Assembly: GCA_034665305.1 (NCBI GenBank)
Contig: JAXDFZ010000010.1
Coordinates: 186,001 to 250,000, forward strand
Direction of reading: 5' to 3'
Source of the DNA: DASXRU01 sp034665305
GTDB lineage: Bacteria; Acidobacteriota; Blastocatellia; Pyrinomonadales; Pyrinomonadaceae
Length of the DNA: 64,000 nt
The position numbers and the translations under genes are program-made. This document shows positions 16,348-24,860 of the stretch, one piece after another (the first letter of the stretch is position 1; each line of letters begins with the position of its first letter). The notes under the pieces are model-generated. The model had not been told where the DNA came from. It worked only from the letters and a program-made list of their open reading frames with translations, and did no database searches.

Positions 16348-16381
16348 TTTCCTCGGTCGCGACCCCGTTTGGATAAACAGA

Positions 16382-19300
16382 ATGTCCGAAGACCGTCACA
16401 TTAATTTCAAGATCCTGCGCGACCAGATCCTCGCGTCACAGGCAAAGCTGGCGCAGGCTCACGGCCACCCATCCGCTACCGCGGACGGTACTGACCTCGC
16501 TGCGATCATGGCAAATGCCGTCAACGCTGGCGTGTCGGGTGGAAGTCCACAGACGGAAGTCAATAACACCAAAGAATACTGGCGTTCGCTGGATGAGTTG
16601 GCTGATTCGGCGGAGTTCCATGAGTTTGTCTTGCGGGAGTATCCGCAGCAGGCTGAGGAGTGGAACGATCCGGTTGAGCGTCGCACGTTCTTGAAATTGA
16701 TGGGCGCATCCCTCGCGCTCGCCGGCCTCAGCAGTTGCGCTTATCAGCCGCCGGAAAAGATCGTTCCCTACGTCAATCAGCCGGAGGAAGAAGTTCCCGG
16801 CAAGCCACTTTATTTTGCGACCGCGTTTTCGTTGGGCGGCATTGCCACGCCGCTGCTGGCGCGCAGCAACGAAGGCCGGCCCACCAAAGTCGAAGGCAAT
16901 CCCGATCATCCCAACAATCGCAGCAGTGATCCGCACGGCAGCGGAGCGACGGCGACGGACATTTTCGCCCAGGCTTCGATCCTATCGCTCTACGATCCCG
17001 ATCGCGCGCAGACGCTGAGTTATCGCGAAGAGATTCGTCCCTGGTCGGCGTTCGTCGGCGAGATTCGCGGCATGCTGAACGGCCCAGACGGCAACAGCGG
17101 GTTGAAAGCGAAACAGGGCGCGGGCTTGCGGATTCTGACTGAGACAATCACGTCGCCGACGCTCGCCGCCCAGTTAAAGGGAATCCTAACCGATCTGCCG
17201 CAAGCGAAGTGGCACCAGTACGAACCTGCGAACCGCGACAACGTGCGCGCTGGCGCGATGACGGCGTTCGGCGAGCCGGTGAATACGATTTACGACTTTA
17301 GCAAAGCCGATGTTGTGCTTTCGCTGGGATCAGATTTTCTGGCTGCGCTACCCGGAACTTTGCGATACGCGCGCGATTGGGCGGCGCGGCGGCGCGTGAC
17401 CAAAGAGCGCGAGGAGATGAGCCGGCTGTACGTTTATGAAACCACGCCGACCACGACCGGCGCGAGCGCGGATCATCGTTGGCCCGTTTCGGGAATGTCG
17501 GTGTATGCCTACGGTCTCTTTATCGCAATCGGCAACAAAGCTTCACCATCCAGCCTTGATCCGGAAAAGGTATGGGAAAGGCGTAGAAACCCGGATACCG
17601 GTCGCACTGGTATACCTGTTAACGAACCCGAATTTGAACCGCTAGTTAACGACCTCCTTCACCATAAGGGCGCAAGCATTATTATCGCGGGCGACGAACA
17701 ACCGCCCGTAGTCCATTTACTGGCCCACGCCATGAATGACGCGCTGGGCAACATTGGTAAAACCGTTTTCTACACCGATCCCATCGAAGCGAATTCCGTC
17801 GATCAGACCCAATCACTCCGCGAATTGATCAACGACATCGACGCCGGGCAGGTCGAGTTGTTAGTAGTTCTTGGCGGCAATCCGGTTTACAACACGCCGC
17901 TGGATTTGAAACTCGATCCCGCGCGCCTCGGCAAAGTGAAGCTGCGCGTTCATCTCAGCCAAACGAAGGATGAAACTTCCGCCTACTGTCACTGGCACGT
18001 TCCCGAAACTCATTACCTGGAAGCATGGACCGATGCGCGTTCCTATGATGGGACGGCAACAATCGTGCAGCCTTTGATCGCGCCATTGTTTGAAGGAAAA
18101 ACCGCGCATGAAGTGCTCGCTGTGTTCACTGATAACTACGATCGCAAGCCTTATGAGTTATTGCGGGATTATTGGCGTACGGCAGGGCTAGTTGAAACGG
18201 TGAACGGACCACAGACTGAGATTGCGCTCTTGTCAGATGCCGCTAGCTTTGAATCCGCCTGGCGCAAATGCTTGCACGACGGGTTTGTTCCCAACAGTGC
18301 CTTGCCGGTGAAAAGTGTTTCGGTTAACCCCGCAAGCATCTCTCAATCGATGGCAGCGATCTCTGCAACCGGGGGCCAGGGCAATTCCGCGTACGAGTTG
18401 GTTATTCGCACAGATCCTACAATCTACGACGGCCGCTTTGCGAACAACGGCTGGTTGCAGGAGTTGCCGAAGCCGCTGACGAAGATTACCTGGGACAACG
18501 CCGCGATGATCAGCCCGGCCACCGCGCGACAACTCGGCATTACCAGCACGATGGGCCGCAAAGGCGGCGACATCTACGTCGATCAGTTGACGCTGGATTA
18601 CAGCGGGCGCTCGATGACGGTGCCGACGTGGATCATGCCGGGCCAACCTGATGGCGTGATCACAATTCATCTGGGTTATGGCCGCCAGCGCGCGGGACGC
18701 GTCGGCACGAACCAGGGATTCGACGCCTACTACCTGCGCACTTCCAGCGCGCCGTGGGGTGGTCCGGGCTTGCAGGTCAGCAAAGCCGCGGGCGTTTATC
18801 AGCTTGCCCAGACGCAAACGCACTTCAACATGGAAGGCCGCGACCTGCTTCGCTCCAGCTCGCTCGAGGAATACAAGAAAGACAAACACAAATTGCGTGA
18901 AGAGTCGGAGCATGAAGAGAAAGAGCTGCACGAACGTTCCATGTATCCCGACTATGATTACAAAAACCAGGGCAATGGTTTGGATTACGCCTGGGGCATG
19001 GCCATCGACTTGAACAGTTGCATTGGTTGCAACGGATGCGTGGTCGCCTGCCAGTCGGAAAACAATATTCCCATCGTCGGCAAGGAACAGATCGTGCGCA
19101 GCCGCGAGATGCATTGGATTCGCGTCGACACCTACTTCAAAGGCGAAGCGGAGAATCCGGAAGGCCCGTTCTTCCAACCCGTCCCCTGCATGCATTGCGA
19201 GAACGCGCCGTGCGAGCCGGTGTGTCCCGTGCATGCGACCGTGCACAGCGCGGAAGGCCTGAATGACATGGTCTACAACCGTTGCGTCGGCACGCGCTAT

Positions 19301-19696
19301 TGCTCGAACAACTGCCCGTACAAGGTGCGCCGCTTTAACTTCCTGCTTTACCAGGATTTCGAACAGCCGCTGTACCAGTTGATGCGCAATCCGGAAGTGA
19401 CCGTGCGCAGCCGCGGCGTCATGGAAAAGTGCACTTACTGCGTGCAGCGAATTCAAACTGCGAAGATCGATGCGGAACTCGAAGGCCGGCCGGTACGCGA
19501 CGGCGAGATTGTTACTGCCTGCCAGTCGGTTTGTCCTACTGAGGCGATTGTCTTTGGCAACGTCAACGATCCGAACAGCAAGGTCTCGCGGTTGAAGGCG
19601 GAAGAGCGGAACTATTCATTGCTGGCGGAGCTGAACACGCGCCCGCGCACGACGTACTTGTCGGCGCTGCGCCACCCGAACCCGGAGATCGAGTAG
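16382..19696 (+). CDS. actB: ACIII subunit B, fused molybdopterin-like and 4Fe-4S protein
   Basis: 1104 residues, normal for fused ActB. Residues 100-119 form an internal Tat-type leader (ERRTFLKLMGASLALAGLSSC) preceded by about 95 cytosolic residues, as in other ActB proteins (quoted stretch includes Arg100-Arg101 and Cys119). The central part resembles the molybdopterin oxidoreductase fold but no Mo-ligand is claimed. The C-terminal third is a ferredoxin-like subunit with CIGCNGCVVAC, CMHCENAPCEPVCP, CVGTRYCSNNCP and CTYC...CQSVCP clusters, giving 3Fe-4S/4Fe-4S sites. Peripheral subunit of alternative complex III that relays electrons from the quinol site. The stop codon TAG abuts a GTAG-foot palindrome. 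Confidence 0.95.
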   Translation: MSEDRHINFKILRDQILASQAKLAQAHGHPSATADGTDLAAIMANAVNAGVSGGSPQTEVNNTKEYWRSLDELADSAEFHEFVLREYPQQAEEWNDPVERRTFLKLMGASLALAGLSSCAYQPPEKIVPYVNQPEEEVPGKPLYFATAFSLGGIATPLLARSNEGRPTKVEGNPDHPNNRSSDPHGSGATATDIFAQASILSLYDPDRAQTLSYREEIRPWSAFVGEIRGMLNGPDGNSGLKAKQGAGLRILTETITSPTLAAQLKGILTDLPQAKWHQYEPANRDNVRAGAMTAFGEPVNTIYDFSKADVVLSLGSDFLAALPGTLRYARDWAARRRVTKEREEMSRLYVYETTPTTTGASADHRWPVSGMSVYAYGLFIAIGNKASPSSLDPEKVWERRRNPDTGRTGIPVNEPEFEPLVNDLLHHKGASIIIAGDEQPPVVHLLAHAMNDALGNIGKTVFYTDPIEANSVDQTQSLRELINDIDAGQVELLVVLGGNPVYNTPLDLKLDPARLGKVKLRVHLSQTKDETSAYCHWHVPETHYLEAWTDARSYDGTATIVQPLIAPLFEGKTAHEVLAVFTDNYDRKPYELLRDYWRTAGLVETVNGPQTEIALLSDAASFESAWRKCLHDGFVPNSALPVKSVSVNPASISQSMAAISATGGQGNSAYELVIRTDPTIYDGRFANNGWLQELPKPLTKITWDNAAMISPATARQLGITSTMGRKGGDIYVDQLTLDYSGRSMTVPTWIMPGQPDGVITIHLGYGRQRAGRVGTNQGFDAYYLRTSSAPWGGPGLQVSKAAGVYQLAQTQTHFNMEGRDLLRSSSLEEYKKDKHKLREESEHEEKELHERSMYPDYDYKNQGNGLDYAWGMAIDLNSCIGCNGCVVACQSENNIPIVGKEQIVRSREMHWIRVDTYFKGEAENPEGPFFQPVPCMHCENAPCEPVCPVHATVHSAEGLNDMVYNRCVGTRYCSNNCPYKVRRFNFLLYQDFEQPLYQLMRNPEVTVRSRGVMEKCTYCVQRIQTAKIDAELEGRPVRDGEIVTACQSVCPTEAIVFGNVNDPNSKVSRLKAEERNYSLLAELNTRPRTTYLSALRHPNPEIE

Positions 19697-19720
19697 TAGG
19701 ACAGGCATTCCTGCCTGTCC
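19696..19720. repeat. GTAG-foot palindrome abutting the actB stop
   Basis: GTAGGACAGGCATTCCTGCC continues TGTCC. The G of the GTAG foot is also the last base of the actB TAG stop codon. Single copy of the family seen as a pair at 9245-9331. Confidence 0.8.
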
Positions 19721-19731
19721 ATGACGGTAGG

Positions 19732-19811
19732 GTTTAGAGGCGGGCTACCGCGCGCCTGATGAGTTGCGGATTCCAAATGAAGGATCGGCGGGCAGTAGCC
19801 CGCCGCTAAAC
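19732..19811. repeat. Inverted GTTTAGAGGCGGGCTAC repeat
   Basis: Arms 19732-19748 and 19795-19811 are reverse complements at 16 of 17 positions. The same type is found at 9960-10008. It occupies the actB-actC spacer. Confidence 0.7.
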
Positions 19812-19866
19812 GGTCAGAGATTGTTCGCGGTTGGAGATTGATAGCAGACGAACGATTCGGAAATTA

Positions 19867-21246
19867 ATGGCAGGCGAGTCACAAGACAAAGCATCGATTC
19901 ACGTCACTACGCCCGTGGTGGGCGGCGAGCTGACATTCGGATCGGTCACCGACAAGATCAGCTCCATCGTGCTGACCCGCAAAACGCCGATTGGCTGGTT
20001 CATCGGCTTTGCGATCTCGTTTGCCCTGGCCCAGGTGCTGCTGATGACGATTACGCACCTGGTCTTCAATGGCATTGGTGTCTTCGGTACTAACCAGCCG
20101 GTTGGTTGGGCCATGCCGATCATCAATTTTGTCTGGTGGATCGGAATTGGTCACGCCGGCACTTTGATATCGGCGATTCTGCTACTGCTGCGGCAACAGT
20201 GGCGCACTTCTATCAATCGCTTTGCTGAAGCGATGACTCTGTTCGCCGTCGCCTGCGCCGGTTTGTATCCGGTGTTTCACCTGGGCCGGCCATGGCTGGC
20301 TTACTGGCTGTTTCCGCTGCCCAACACAATGGGAATTTGGCCGCAATTTCGCAGCCCTTTGATGTGGGACGTATTCGCGGTTTCGACCTACGCTTCGGTG
20401 TCGGCCCTGTTCTGGTTCATAGGACTGATCCCGGACTTTGCCACCCTCCGCGATCGTGCGAAGAGCAAACCGTTCCGCCTGATCTACGGAATGCTGGCGA
20501 TGGGCTGGCGCGGCTCCGCACGACACTGGCATCGTTATGAGATGGCTTATCTCCTGCTCGCAGGGCTGGCCACGCCGCTCGTGCTGTCGGTGCACACGAT
20601 CGTCAGTTTCGACTTTGCGATTGGCATCATCCCCGGATGGCACGCGACGATCTTTCCACCGTACTTCGTGGCCGGGGCGATCTACGCGGGCTTCGCGATG
20701 GTCTTGTTCCTGACGATTCCGCTGCGTTGGTTTTATGGACTGCAAAGTTTCATTACCATGCGCCACATGCACAACATGGCGAAGGTCATGTTGGCGACGG
20801 GGCTGATTGTCGCGTACGGATACATGATGGAGGCTTTCTTTGGCTGGTACAGCGGCAATCCGTTTGAGCGGTACATGATTTACAACCGCATGCATGGACC
20901 ATACGCCGGCTACTACTGGGCGCTGATTCTTTGTAATGGTCTGTGTCCCCAACTGCTTTGGTTCAAAAAGATTCGCCAGAACCTTTTGGTGTTGTGGCTG
21001 ATTTCCATCGTGGTCAGCATCGGCATGTGGCTGGAGCGCTTTGTGATTGTAGTGACCAGTTTGCACCGCGACTTTTTGCCGTCGTCCTGGGGCATGTACC
21101 AACCGAGCGGCTGGGACTGGTCCATGTTTGTCGGCACGATCGGATTGTTCTTTGCCTTGTTGTTCCTGTTCATACGCTTCCTGCCGATGATCTCGATTTT
21201 TGAGATGCGCACGATTTTGCCGGAGGCTGAGGTTGACGAAGGTTGA
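19867..21246 (+). CDS. actC: ACIII subunit C, NrfD-like quinol-binding membrane protein
   Basis: 459 residues from ATG 19867 (an upstream TTG at 19831 is a possible but weaker start). NrfD/PsrC family with about ten membrane helices, for example FIGFAISFALAQVLLMTITH, IINFVWWIGIGHAGTLISAI, VFAVSTYASVSALFWFIGLI, and FVGTIGLFFALLFLFIRFLP. Candidate proton/quinol residues are the His in WIGIGHAGT and the VHTIVSFDFA motif of the fifth to sixth helix. Forms the membrane core of ACIII and is homologous to ActF. Confidence 0.94.
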   Translation: MAGESQDKASIHVTTPVVGGELTFGSVTDKISSIVLTRKTPIGWFIGFAISFALAQVLLMTITHLVFNGIGVFGTNQPVGWAMPIINFVWWIGIGHAGTLISAILLLLRQQWRTSINRFAEAMTLFAVACAGLYPVFHLGRPWLAYWLFPLPNTMGIWPQFRSPLMWDVFAVSTYASVSALFWFIGLIPDFATLRDRAKSKPFRLIYGMLAMGWRGSARHWHRYEMAYLLLAGLATPLVLSVHTIVSFDFAIGIIPGWHATIFPPYFVAGAIYAGFAMVLFLTIPLRWFYGLQSFITMRHMHNMAKVMLATGLIVAYGYMMEAFFGWYSGNPFERYMIYNRMHGPYAGYYWALILCNGLCPQLLWFKKIRQNLLVLWLISIVVSIGMWLERFVIVVTSLHRDFLPSSWGMYQPSGWDWSMFVGTIGLFFALLFLFIRFLPMISIFEMRTILPEAEVDEG

Positions 21247-21272
21247 TCATTAGGGAGAAAGAGAAGAGACAA

Positions 21273-21431
21273 TTTTCCATATGTCATTTTCCATTTCTCA
21301 TTTGTCATTGGTGGCGCTCGGTTGCGGTGATGGGGTGGGTCCTGACCTCATGGGCTCGCGGCATACGTTGAATTTGCGGACCCTGGTTAGATCCAATGAA
21401 AAATGAGAAATGGAAAATGACATATGGAAAA
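21273..21431. repeat. Perfect 31-bp inverted repeat between actC and actD
   Basis: Arms 21273-21303 (begins TTTTCCATATGTCATTTTCC) and 21401-21431 are exact reverse complements and the match continues imperfectly inward through CATTGG/CCAATG. A 97-nt loop separates them. It fills the 204-bp gap between two genes of one operon and would form a long hairpin in the shared messenger. Confidence 0.85.
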
Positions 21432-21450
21432 TGGTTTTGAGTTTTTCTAG

Positions 21451-21993
21451 ATGAAGACAAAAGCCCCGCAACTGTACGGAGTAATGGCCGAGTTCGATAA
21501 CCCGACCGATCTGGTGACGGCGGCGCGCCGCACCTATGAAGCGGGTTACCGGCGCATCAATGGGTATTCGCCCTATCCGATTGAGGAATTATCCGAGGCG
21601 ATCGGATTTCATCACACCAGGCTGCCGCTCATCGTGCTGATCGGCGGTGTGCTGGGCGGGCTGGGCGGCTTTTTCATGCAGTACTGGATGGAGGTCATCG
21701 ACTATCCCTTGAACGTGGGCGGCAAACCCTACAACAGTTGGCCGGCGTTCATTCCGATCACGTTTGAATGCACGATTTTGTGTGCGGCCCTGGCGGCGGT
21801 TTTTGGCATGCTCGCTTTGAACAAACTGCCGCAGCCTTATCACCCGGTTTTCAACGCGCCGAATTTTGCTTTGGCTACCCGCGATCGGTTCTTCCTCGTG
21901 ATCGAGTCAAAGGACCCTAAGTTTGAACACGACAGTGTGATCGGTTTTATGCAGGAGTTTGGACCAAGAGATGTTAGCGATGTGGAATTGTGA
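21451..21993 (+). CDS. actD: ACIII subunit D (DUF3341)
   Basis: 180 residues. DUF3341 signature: LYGVMAEFDNPTDLVTAARR, YRRINGYSPYPIEEL, then two membrane helices (LIVLIGGVLGGLGGFFMQYW and FIPITFECTILCAALAAVFG) and the tail FLVIESKDPKF. Peripheral-to-membrane ACIII subunit at the cytoplasmic face. Position between actC and actE is the standard order. Confidence 0.94.
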   Translation: MKTKAPQLYGVMAEFDNPTDLVTAARRTYEAGYRRINGYSPYPIEELSEAIGFHHTRLPLIVLIGGVLGGLGGFFMQYWMEVIDYPLNVGGKPYNSWPAFIPITFECTILCAALAAVFGMLALNKLPQPYHPVFNAPNFALATRDRFFLVIESKDPKFEHDSVIGFMQEFGPRDVSDVEL

Positions 21994-22033
21994 GAAGAAA
22001 GTGAGCAGTGGGCAGTGAGCAGTGAGCCGTTAT

Positions 22034-22150
22034 GGAGTGCGGTGGCAAGCGCAGCGCGACACCGCTTTGGATTGGTATCTCTTGCACTCAAGTGGCGAGG
22101 TGCAAATCAATCCAAAGCGCCATCGCCGCTGCGCTCTGCCGGCGCACTCC
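22034..22150. repeat. GGAG-foot inverted palindrome pair (REP-like pair, copy C)
   Basis: Begins GGAGTGCGGTGGCAAGCG at 22034, the same first 18 bases as copy A at 2704, and ends GGCGCACTCC at 22150. Each arm folds on itself (GCGGTG/CACCGC and GCGCC/GGCGC). It sits immediately before actE and produces misleading open frames across its start. Confidence 0.78.
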
Positions 22151-22173
22151 AAAGGCATCGCGTCTTATTTTTC

Positions 22174-22872
22174 TTGCTGCTCACTGCTCACTGCCTGCTG
22201 TTCACTACCTCGTGCCGCCAGGATATGCAGGACCAGCCGAAGTACATCACCTATCGCGCGAGCGGCTTCTTCCGGGACGGTTTGTCATCACGTCCCCTCG
22301 TCGAAGGAACTGTGGCGCGCGGGTTTTTGCGAGCTGATCGCGAGTTCTATACGGGGAAGAAAAGCAATGTCGGTGGCGCGTCCAGGTTAGCAACTACGCA
22401 AACATCAGCGGCACCACAACCGGGCAGGCCGGCGCCAAACGCCGGATCCAGCGCAACCTCAGGCAGCGGGTCGCACCTCGCGCTTTATCCCGATGATGTT
22501 GATACGTTTCCCTTCGCGATCACGACGGACACAATGAACCGCGGTCAGGAACGTTATCAAATATTTTGCGCCGCCTGTCATGGCGGCACTGGCAATGGCG
22601 ACGGATTGGTTGTCCGGCGCGGTTTCCGTCCGCCTCCTACTTACCATAGCGATCAGATGCGGCAGGCGCCGGTGGGCCACTACTTTGATGTGATTACGAA
22701 TGGCTGGGGCGCGATGCCGAGTTATGCGGCGCAGATTCCGCCCGCGGATCGTTGGGCCATCATCGCCTACATTCGCGCGCTGCAGTTGAGCCAGCATCCG
22801 ACTACCGGGTTAGGCCCGATTCGACCGGCGGCCGCGGGTACACCAGAACCGGCTAAGGAACACGCGCAGTGA
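22174..22872 (+). CDS. actE: ACIII subunit E, mono-haem cytochrome c lipoprotein
   Basis: 232 residues if the TTG at 22174 is used; the frame is open further up but only through the palindrome pair, and no ATG with a ribosome site exists. The leader LLLTAHCLLFTTSC ends in a plausible lipobox cysteine. Mature protein: an N-terminal extension with DMQDQPKYITYRASGFFRDG, typical of ActE, a Gly/Ser linker, and one cytochrome c domain with CAACHGG (Cys near residue 134) and the axial Met in GAMPSYA. Accepts electrons from ActA and passes them to the oxidase. The stop overlaps the actF start (GTGA). Confidence 0.9.
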   Translation: MLLTAHCLLFTTSCRQDMQDQPKYITYRASGFFRDGLSSRPLVEGTVARGFLRADREFYTGKKSNVGGASRLATTQTSAAPQPGRPAPNAGSSATSGSGSHLALYPDDVDTFPFAITTDTMNRGQERYQIFCAACHGGTGNGDGLVVRRGFRPPPTYHSDQMRQAPVGHYFDVITNGWGAMPSYAAQIPPADRWAIIAYIRALQLSQHPTTGLGPIRPAAAGTPEPAKEHAQ

Positions 22873-24080
22873 TTGAATCACGCTACATGGCCCCGGCGGG
22901 AGTTGCCCGCGTTCAGCGTCTGGCGCTGATCGCCGGAATTGTGTTCAGCGCGCTGATGGTGGTGGGTGCAGTTTTTTCACGCGCGCAGTTCTTTCGCTCT
23001 TACCTGATCGGGTTTGTGTTTTGGGCCGGTGTTGCGCTGGGTTGTCTAGCCCTGTTGGCGCTGCAGCATTTGACTGGCGGCGGCTGGGGACTCGTCATTC
23101 GTCGCATTCTGGAAGCCGCCACCCGGACTATTCCGGTGTTATTGATTCTGTTCGTGCCGCTGGCGCTGGGCCTGAGCCAGATCTATCCGTGGATGCACCA
23201 CGAGGAGATGGCAAAAACGCCCGCCCTCCTGGAAAAGGCGGCCCGTTACCTGAATCGCAATTTCTTTTTGCTGCGAGCGGCGATCTATTTCGCCATCTGG
23301 CTGGTGCTCACTTACTTCCTGAATCGTTGGTCGCTCGAACAGGATCGCACCGCCGATCGACTCTTCCGCCGGCGCATGAAAATTTTGAGCGGGCCGGGAC
23401 TGGCGTTGTTCGTGCTGACTACGACGTTTGCCTCAATTGACTGGGTGATGTCGCTGGATCCGGAATGGGCCTCGACGATGTTCGGCTTTCTGTTTGTTGC
23501 GTCCTGGGCGCTCAGCGCAATGGCTTTTGTGATCGCCACGTTGTCGCTGCTGGCCAATCGCGCGCCTATGGACACCGTGGTTGCGCCTTCGCATTTTCAT
23601 GACTTAGGCAAATTGTTGCTGGCGCTGGTAATGCTCTGGGCCTACTTTGCCTTCTCGCAATTCCTGATTATTTGGTCGGGCAATTTGCCGGAAGAGACGA
23701 CCTGGTATTTGCATCGCACGCGTGGCGGTTGGGGCGGCATTGCGCTCGCGGTGATAGTGCTGCACTTTGCGCTGCCTTTCCTGCTGCTGCTGTCGCGGGA
23801 TTTCAAACGCAACGCGCACAAGCTGGCGATGCTGGCGGCATTTCTGCTCTTCATGCGATTGGTGGATTTGTTTTGGTTAATCGAACCGGAGTTTCACCAC
23901 GGGCAGTTTCATTTGAGTTGGATGGATGTGACGGCGCCTTTGGCAATCGGCGGGTTTTGGATCGCGGCATTTTGCCGGCAGTTGCAGAAGCGGCTTTTGG
24001 TGCCGTTGAACGACCCGCAACTTGAATCGGTCCTGGAGGACGCGGCGCGGCCATTTAGTGAAGAGGTTCCCAGTCATTAA
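22869..24080 (+). CDS. actF: ACIII subunit F, membrane protein
   Basis: 403 residues starting at GTG 22869, overlapping the actE stop by four bases, so translation is coupled. About ten membrane helices, e.g. LALIAGIVFSALMVVGAVFS, AGVALGCLALLALQHL, LLALVMLWAYFAFSQFLIIW, and LAVIVLHFALPFLLLLS. Conserved features of this family are ALQHLTGGGWG, SIDWVMSLDPEWASTMFG and FHLSWMDVTAPLAIGGFW. Second NrfD-related core subunit of ACIII. Confidence 0.94.
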   Translation: MIESRYMAPAGVARVQRLALIAGIVFSALMVVGAVFSRAQFFRSYLIGFVFWAGVALGCLALLALQHLTGGGWGLVIRRILEAATRTIPVLLILFVPLALGLSQIYPWMHHEEMAKTPALLEKAARYLNRNFFLLRAAIYFAIWLVLTYFLNRWSLEQDRTADRLFRRRMKILSGPGLALFVLTTTFASIDWVMSLDPEWASTMFGFLFVASWALSAMAFVIATLSLLANRAPMDTVVAPSHFHDLGKLLLALVMLWAYFAFSQFLIIWSGNLPEETTWYLHRTRGGWGGIALAVIVLHFALPFLLLLSRDFKRNAHKLAMLAAFLLFMRLVDLFWLIEPEFHHGQFHLSWMDVTAPLAIGGFWIAAFCRQLQKRLLVPLNDPQLESVLEDAARPFSEEVPSH

Positions 24081-24110
24081 CGCTGAACTATTCGCGAACA
24101 GAGTTCTTAA

Positions 24111-24608
24111 ATGGCAAAGCACGGCAGCAACGGCAAAGAGCATGTGACGGAAACGCCCGACGTTTCCTACATCAAAAATCTTGATGTCACGCATGAGCAC
24201 AGCGACATCAGCATCGGTGGGGTGGTCAAGTTCATCGTCGCCCTCGTGGTGCTGGGAATTGCGGTGCATTTGCTGATGTGGGGAATGTTCCGGGCGCTTG
24301 ATGCCGAAGAGGTCCACATCGAACAGGCGCGACCGGCGGGGCCAATGGCCCTGACTGCGGAGGAGCGCCTGCCATCCGGCCCGCGCCTGCAAGCCGCGCG
24401 TGGATATACGGTAGAAGGCCAGAACCTCGAGCTGCGAGAGCCCGATGCGGAATTGAAAATCGTCCAGGAGAAATGGCGCAAGGCTTTGGAGTTCGGACCG
24501 GTTGATGAACACGGCCAGCATTTCGGCATGCCGATCGAGGAAGCCAAGAAGAAAATTCTGGAAGGGCAGGGTTTGCCGGTGAGGCAGCAACCGGGCGAAA
24601 ACAGGTAA
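24111..24608 (+). CDS. Single-pass membrane protein of the act cluster
   Basis: 165 residues. A hydrophilic N-terminus (residues 1-35), one membrane helix (VVKFIVALVVLGIAVHLLMW) and an extracytoplasmic domain with GPRLQAARGYTVEGQNLELRE, and ALEFGPVDEHGQHFGMPIEEAKKKI. The second half resembles small proteins found after actF in other clusters, where an ActG-like role has been suggested; I cannot confirm homology. Its position 30 nt after actF and on the same strand makes membership in the respiratory operon likely. Confidence 0.75.
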   Translation: MAKHGSNGKEHVTETPDVSYIKNLDVTHEHSDISIGGVVKFIVALVVLGIAVHLLMWGMFRALDAEEVHIEQARPAGPMALTAEERLPSGPRLQAARGYTVEGQNLELREPDAELKIVQEKWRKALEFGPVDEHGQHFGMPIEEAKKKILEGQGLPVRQQPGENR

Positions 24609-24640
24609 GTCAGGAAACTGATGACAAGACGGACAAATTG

Positions 24641-24849
24641 GTCCGCCAAGCGGACTACCGATAATAGCCCAGCGATTTATCGCTGGGGCAGCGAGACCTT
24701 GCAACTGATGCAGTCCGCGAAGCGGGCGACTGAGTTGGTATTTGACGCTGCTGTTTTCAGTCGCCCGTTTCACGGGCTCTCGGAGTTGCGCGAATTCAGT
24801 AACCCAGCACTGAAGTGCTGGGCTATTTTCAATCGTCCGCTGCGCGGAC
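24641..24849. repeat. Six nested hairpins between the act genes and SCO1
   Basis: Hairpins at 24641-24655 (GTCCGCCAAGCGGAC), 24668-24687 (CCCAGCGATTTATCGCTGGG), 24713-24727, 24763-24777, 24803-24822 (CCCAGCACTGAAGTGCTGGG) and 24835-24849 (GTCCGCTGCGCGGAC). The first resembles the sixth, the second the fifth and the third the fourth, so the whole is also an inverted repeat. It is in frame with the SCO1 gene without a stop, but reads as non-protein sequence. Confidence 0.8.
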
Positions 24850-24860
24850 TCCGGGTCTCA

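Noticed and set aside
18233..19456. 407-codon frame on the minus strand inside actB
   Set aside because: It lies entirely opposite actB, has no recognisable motifs, and its composition follows from the codon use of the ferredoxin-rich coding strand.
24621..24860. Extension of the SCO1 gene upstream by 80 codons
   Set aside because: Those codons are the six-hairpin array; a signal peptide starts at ATG 24861.
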